From Nocardioides psychrotolerans (GTDB taxonomy: Bacteria; Actinomycetota; Actinomycetes; Propionibacteriales; Nocardioidaceae): 64,000 bases of DNA. The position numbers were made by a program, and so were the translations under genes. The notes under the pieces were generated by a model. That model was not told the DNA's origin and did no database searches. It saw only the letters and a program-made list of their open reading frames with translations. Where the stretch lies: positions 124,001 to 188,000 of the forward strand of contig NZ_FOQG01000002.1 in NCBI RefSeq assembly GCF_900113685.1, given 5' to 3'. Below are positions 63,690 through 64,000 of the stretch, piece after piece (the stretch's first letter is position 1; each line of letters starts with the position of its first letter).

Positions 63690-63730
63690 ATTCCGACAGT
63701 CGGGAATAGAAAGCGGACTGCGGTCCGTTT
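63690..63730. promoter_or_regulatory. Two palindromes in the TetR/FMN-reductase intergenic region
   Basis: ATTCCGACAGTCGGGAAT (63690-63707) and CGGACTGCGGTCCG (63714-63727, extended by A/T-rich flanks) lie between the divergent starts. The second resembles typical TetR operators and abuts the forward -10-like TAGCCT at 63730-63735. Confidence 0.6.
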
Positions 63731-63738
63731 AGCCTCGC

Positions 63739-64000
63739 ATGACTACTCCCACCCGCATCGTCGCCCTCGTCGGCAGCCTTCGCTCCGACTCCCTGAACCG
63801 CCGCATCGCCGAGGCGCTGCGCGACCAGGCGCCCGAGGGCGTCGTCGTCGAGATCGCCGAAGGCCTCGGGTCCCTGCCGTTCTACAACGAGGACCTCGAC
63901 GGTGAGGCCGTCCCCACCGCCGCTGCGACCCTGCGTGAGCTCGTCGGCAACGCCGACGCCGTCCTCGCCGTCACCCCGGAGTACAACGGCACCATGCCGG
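63739..64000 (+). CDS. NAD(P)H-dependent FMN reductase, 3'-truncated
   Basis: The first 87 residues of a flavodoxin-like NADPH-dependent FMN reductase run to the window end. IVALVGSLRSDSLNRRIAEAL carries the FMN-phosphate loop GSLRSDSLNR, and AVLAVTPEYNGTMP is the second flavin-binding motif. The family includes quinone and azo/chromate reductases. Divergent from a TetR regulator with palindromic operators, so it is probably induced by the TetR ligand. Confidence 0.88.
   Translation, partial: MTTPTRIVALVGSLRSDSLNRRIAEALRDQAPEGVVVEIAEGLGSLPFYNEDLDGEAVPTAAATLRELVGNADAVLAVTPEYNGTMP

Overview
The window is chromosomal DNA of a high-GC actinobacterium. The gene set points to a Nocardioides-like member of the Propionibacteriales: very GC-rich codon use, many GTG starts, a PknG/GlnX/GlnH cluster, an SCO2322-type secreted protein beside an ECF transporter, and many apparently leaderless genes in which a TANNNT-like -10 box sits 6-8 nt before the start codon. 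The genus is inferred from gene content and was not tested by a search. I recognise no rRNA, tRNA, CRISPR array, prophage or insertion sequence.

Layout. 1-5.7 kb: a tightly coupled ECF transporter operon with two secreted partner proteins, an alpha/alpha-toroid repeat protein (cut by the window edge) and an SCO2322-like protein. 5.7-10.3 kb: a lipoprotein sugar dehydrogenase, an alpha/beta hydrolase, a small unknown protein, an EamA exporter and a BNR-repeat protein. 10.5-13.8 kb: a GH65 disaccharide phosphorylase with beta-phosphoglucomutase. 13.9-25.6 kb: ilvD, a repeat-containing surface protein, kynureninase, an LD-carboxypeptidase, a membrane protein, a photolyase homologue whose two domains are in swapped order, VOC and pterin-dehydratase genes, and ilvBN-ilvC behind a leader-peptide attenuator. 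25.7-31.8 kb: an ABC-2 exporter, a DsbA-like thioredoxin, and an iron-regulated efeUOB operon under a DtxR/IdeR-type box. 32.1-39.6 kb: small oxidoreductase/VOC/GNAT genes, an ABC-F ATPase, serA, and a divergent MocR-yczE pair.

39.6-52.0 kb is the most striking region. It holds ten same-strand genes, nearly all overlapping by 4-8 bases: TelA, an unknown protein, a CbbX-like AAA+ ATPase, a GlnX-like membrane sensor, a GlnH-like lipoprotein, a coiled-coil protein, PknG, a PP2C phosphatase, a VWA protein and an FHA protein. PknG, the phosphatase and the FHA protein all carry extra zinc ribbons. The operon appears to join the amino-acid-sensing GlnH-GlnX-PknG pathway to a kinase/phosphatase/VWA set like the TerY-P triads of tellurite/stress systems. 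A second kinase next to a terD gene lies 4.6 kb further on.

52-64 kb: a methyltransferase, a probable Val/Ile leader peptide, leuB and ilvE with near-identical start-region promoters, a siderophore-binding lipoprotein, the kinase-terD pair, a secreted GH92 mannosidase, cimA (citramalate synthase) behind an Ile-Ile-Ile leader-peptide attenuator, and a divergent TetR/FMN-reductase pair (cut by the window end).

Branched-chain amino acid synthesis is therefore almost complete within the window (ilvD, ilvB, ilvN, ilvC, leuB, ilvE, cimA), with at least two attenuators. Two families of short palindromic repeats occupy four of the convergent intergenic gaps.
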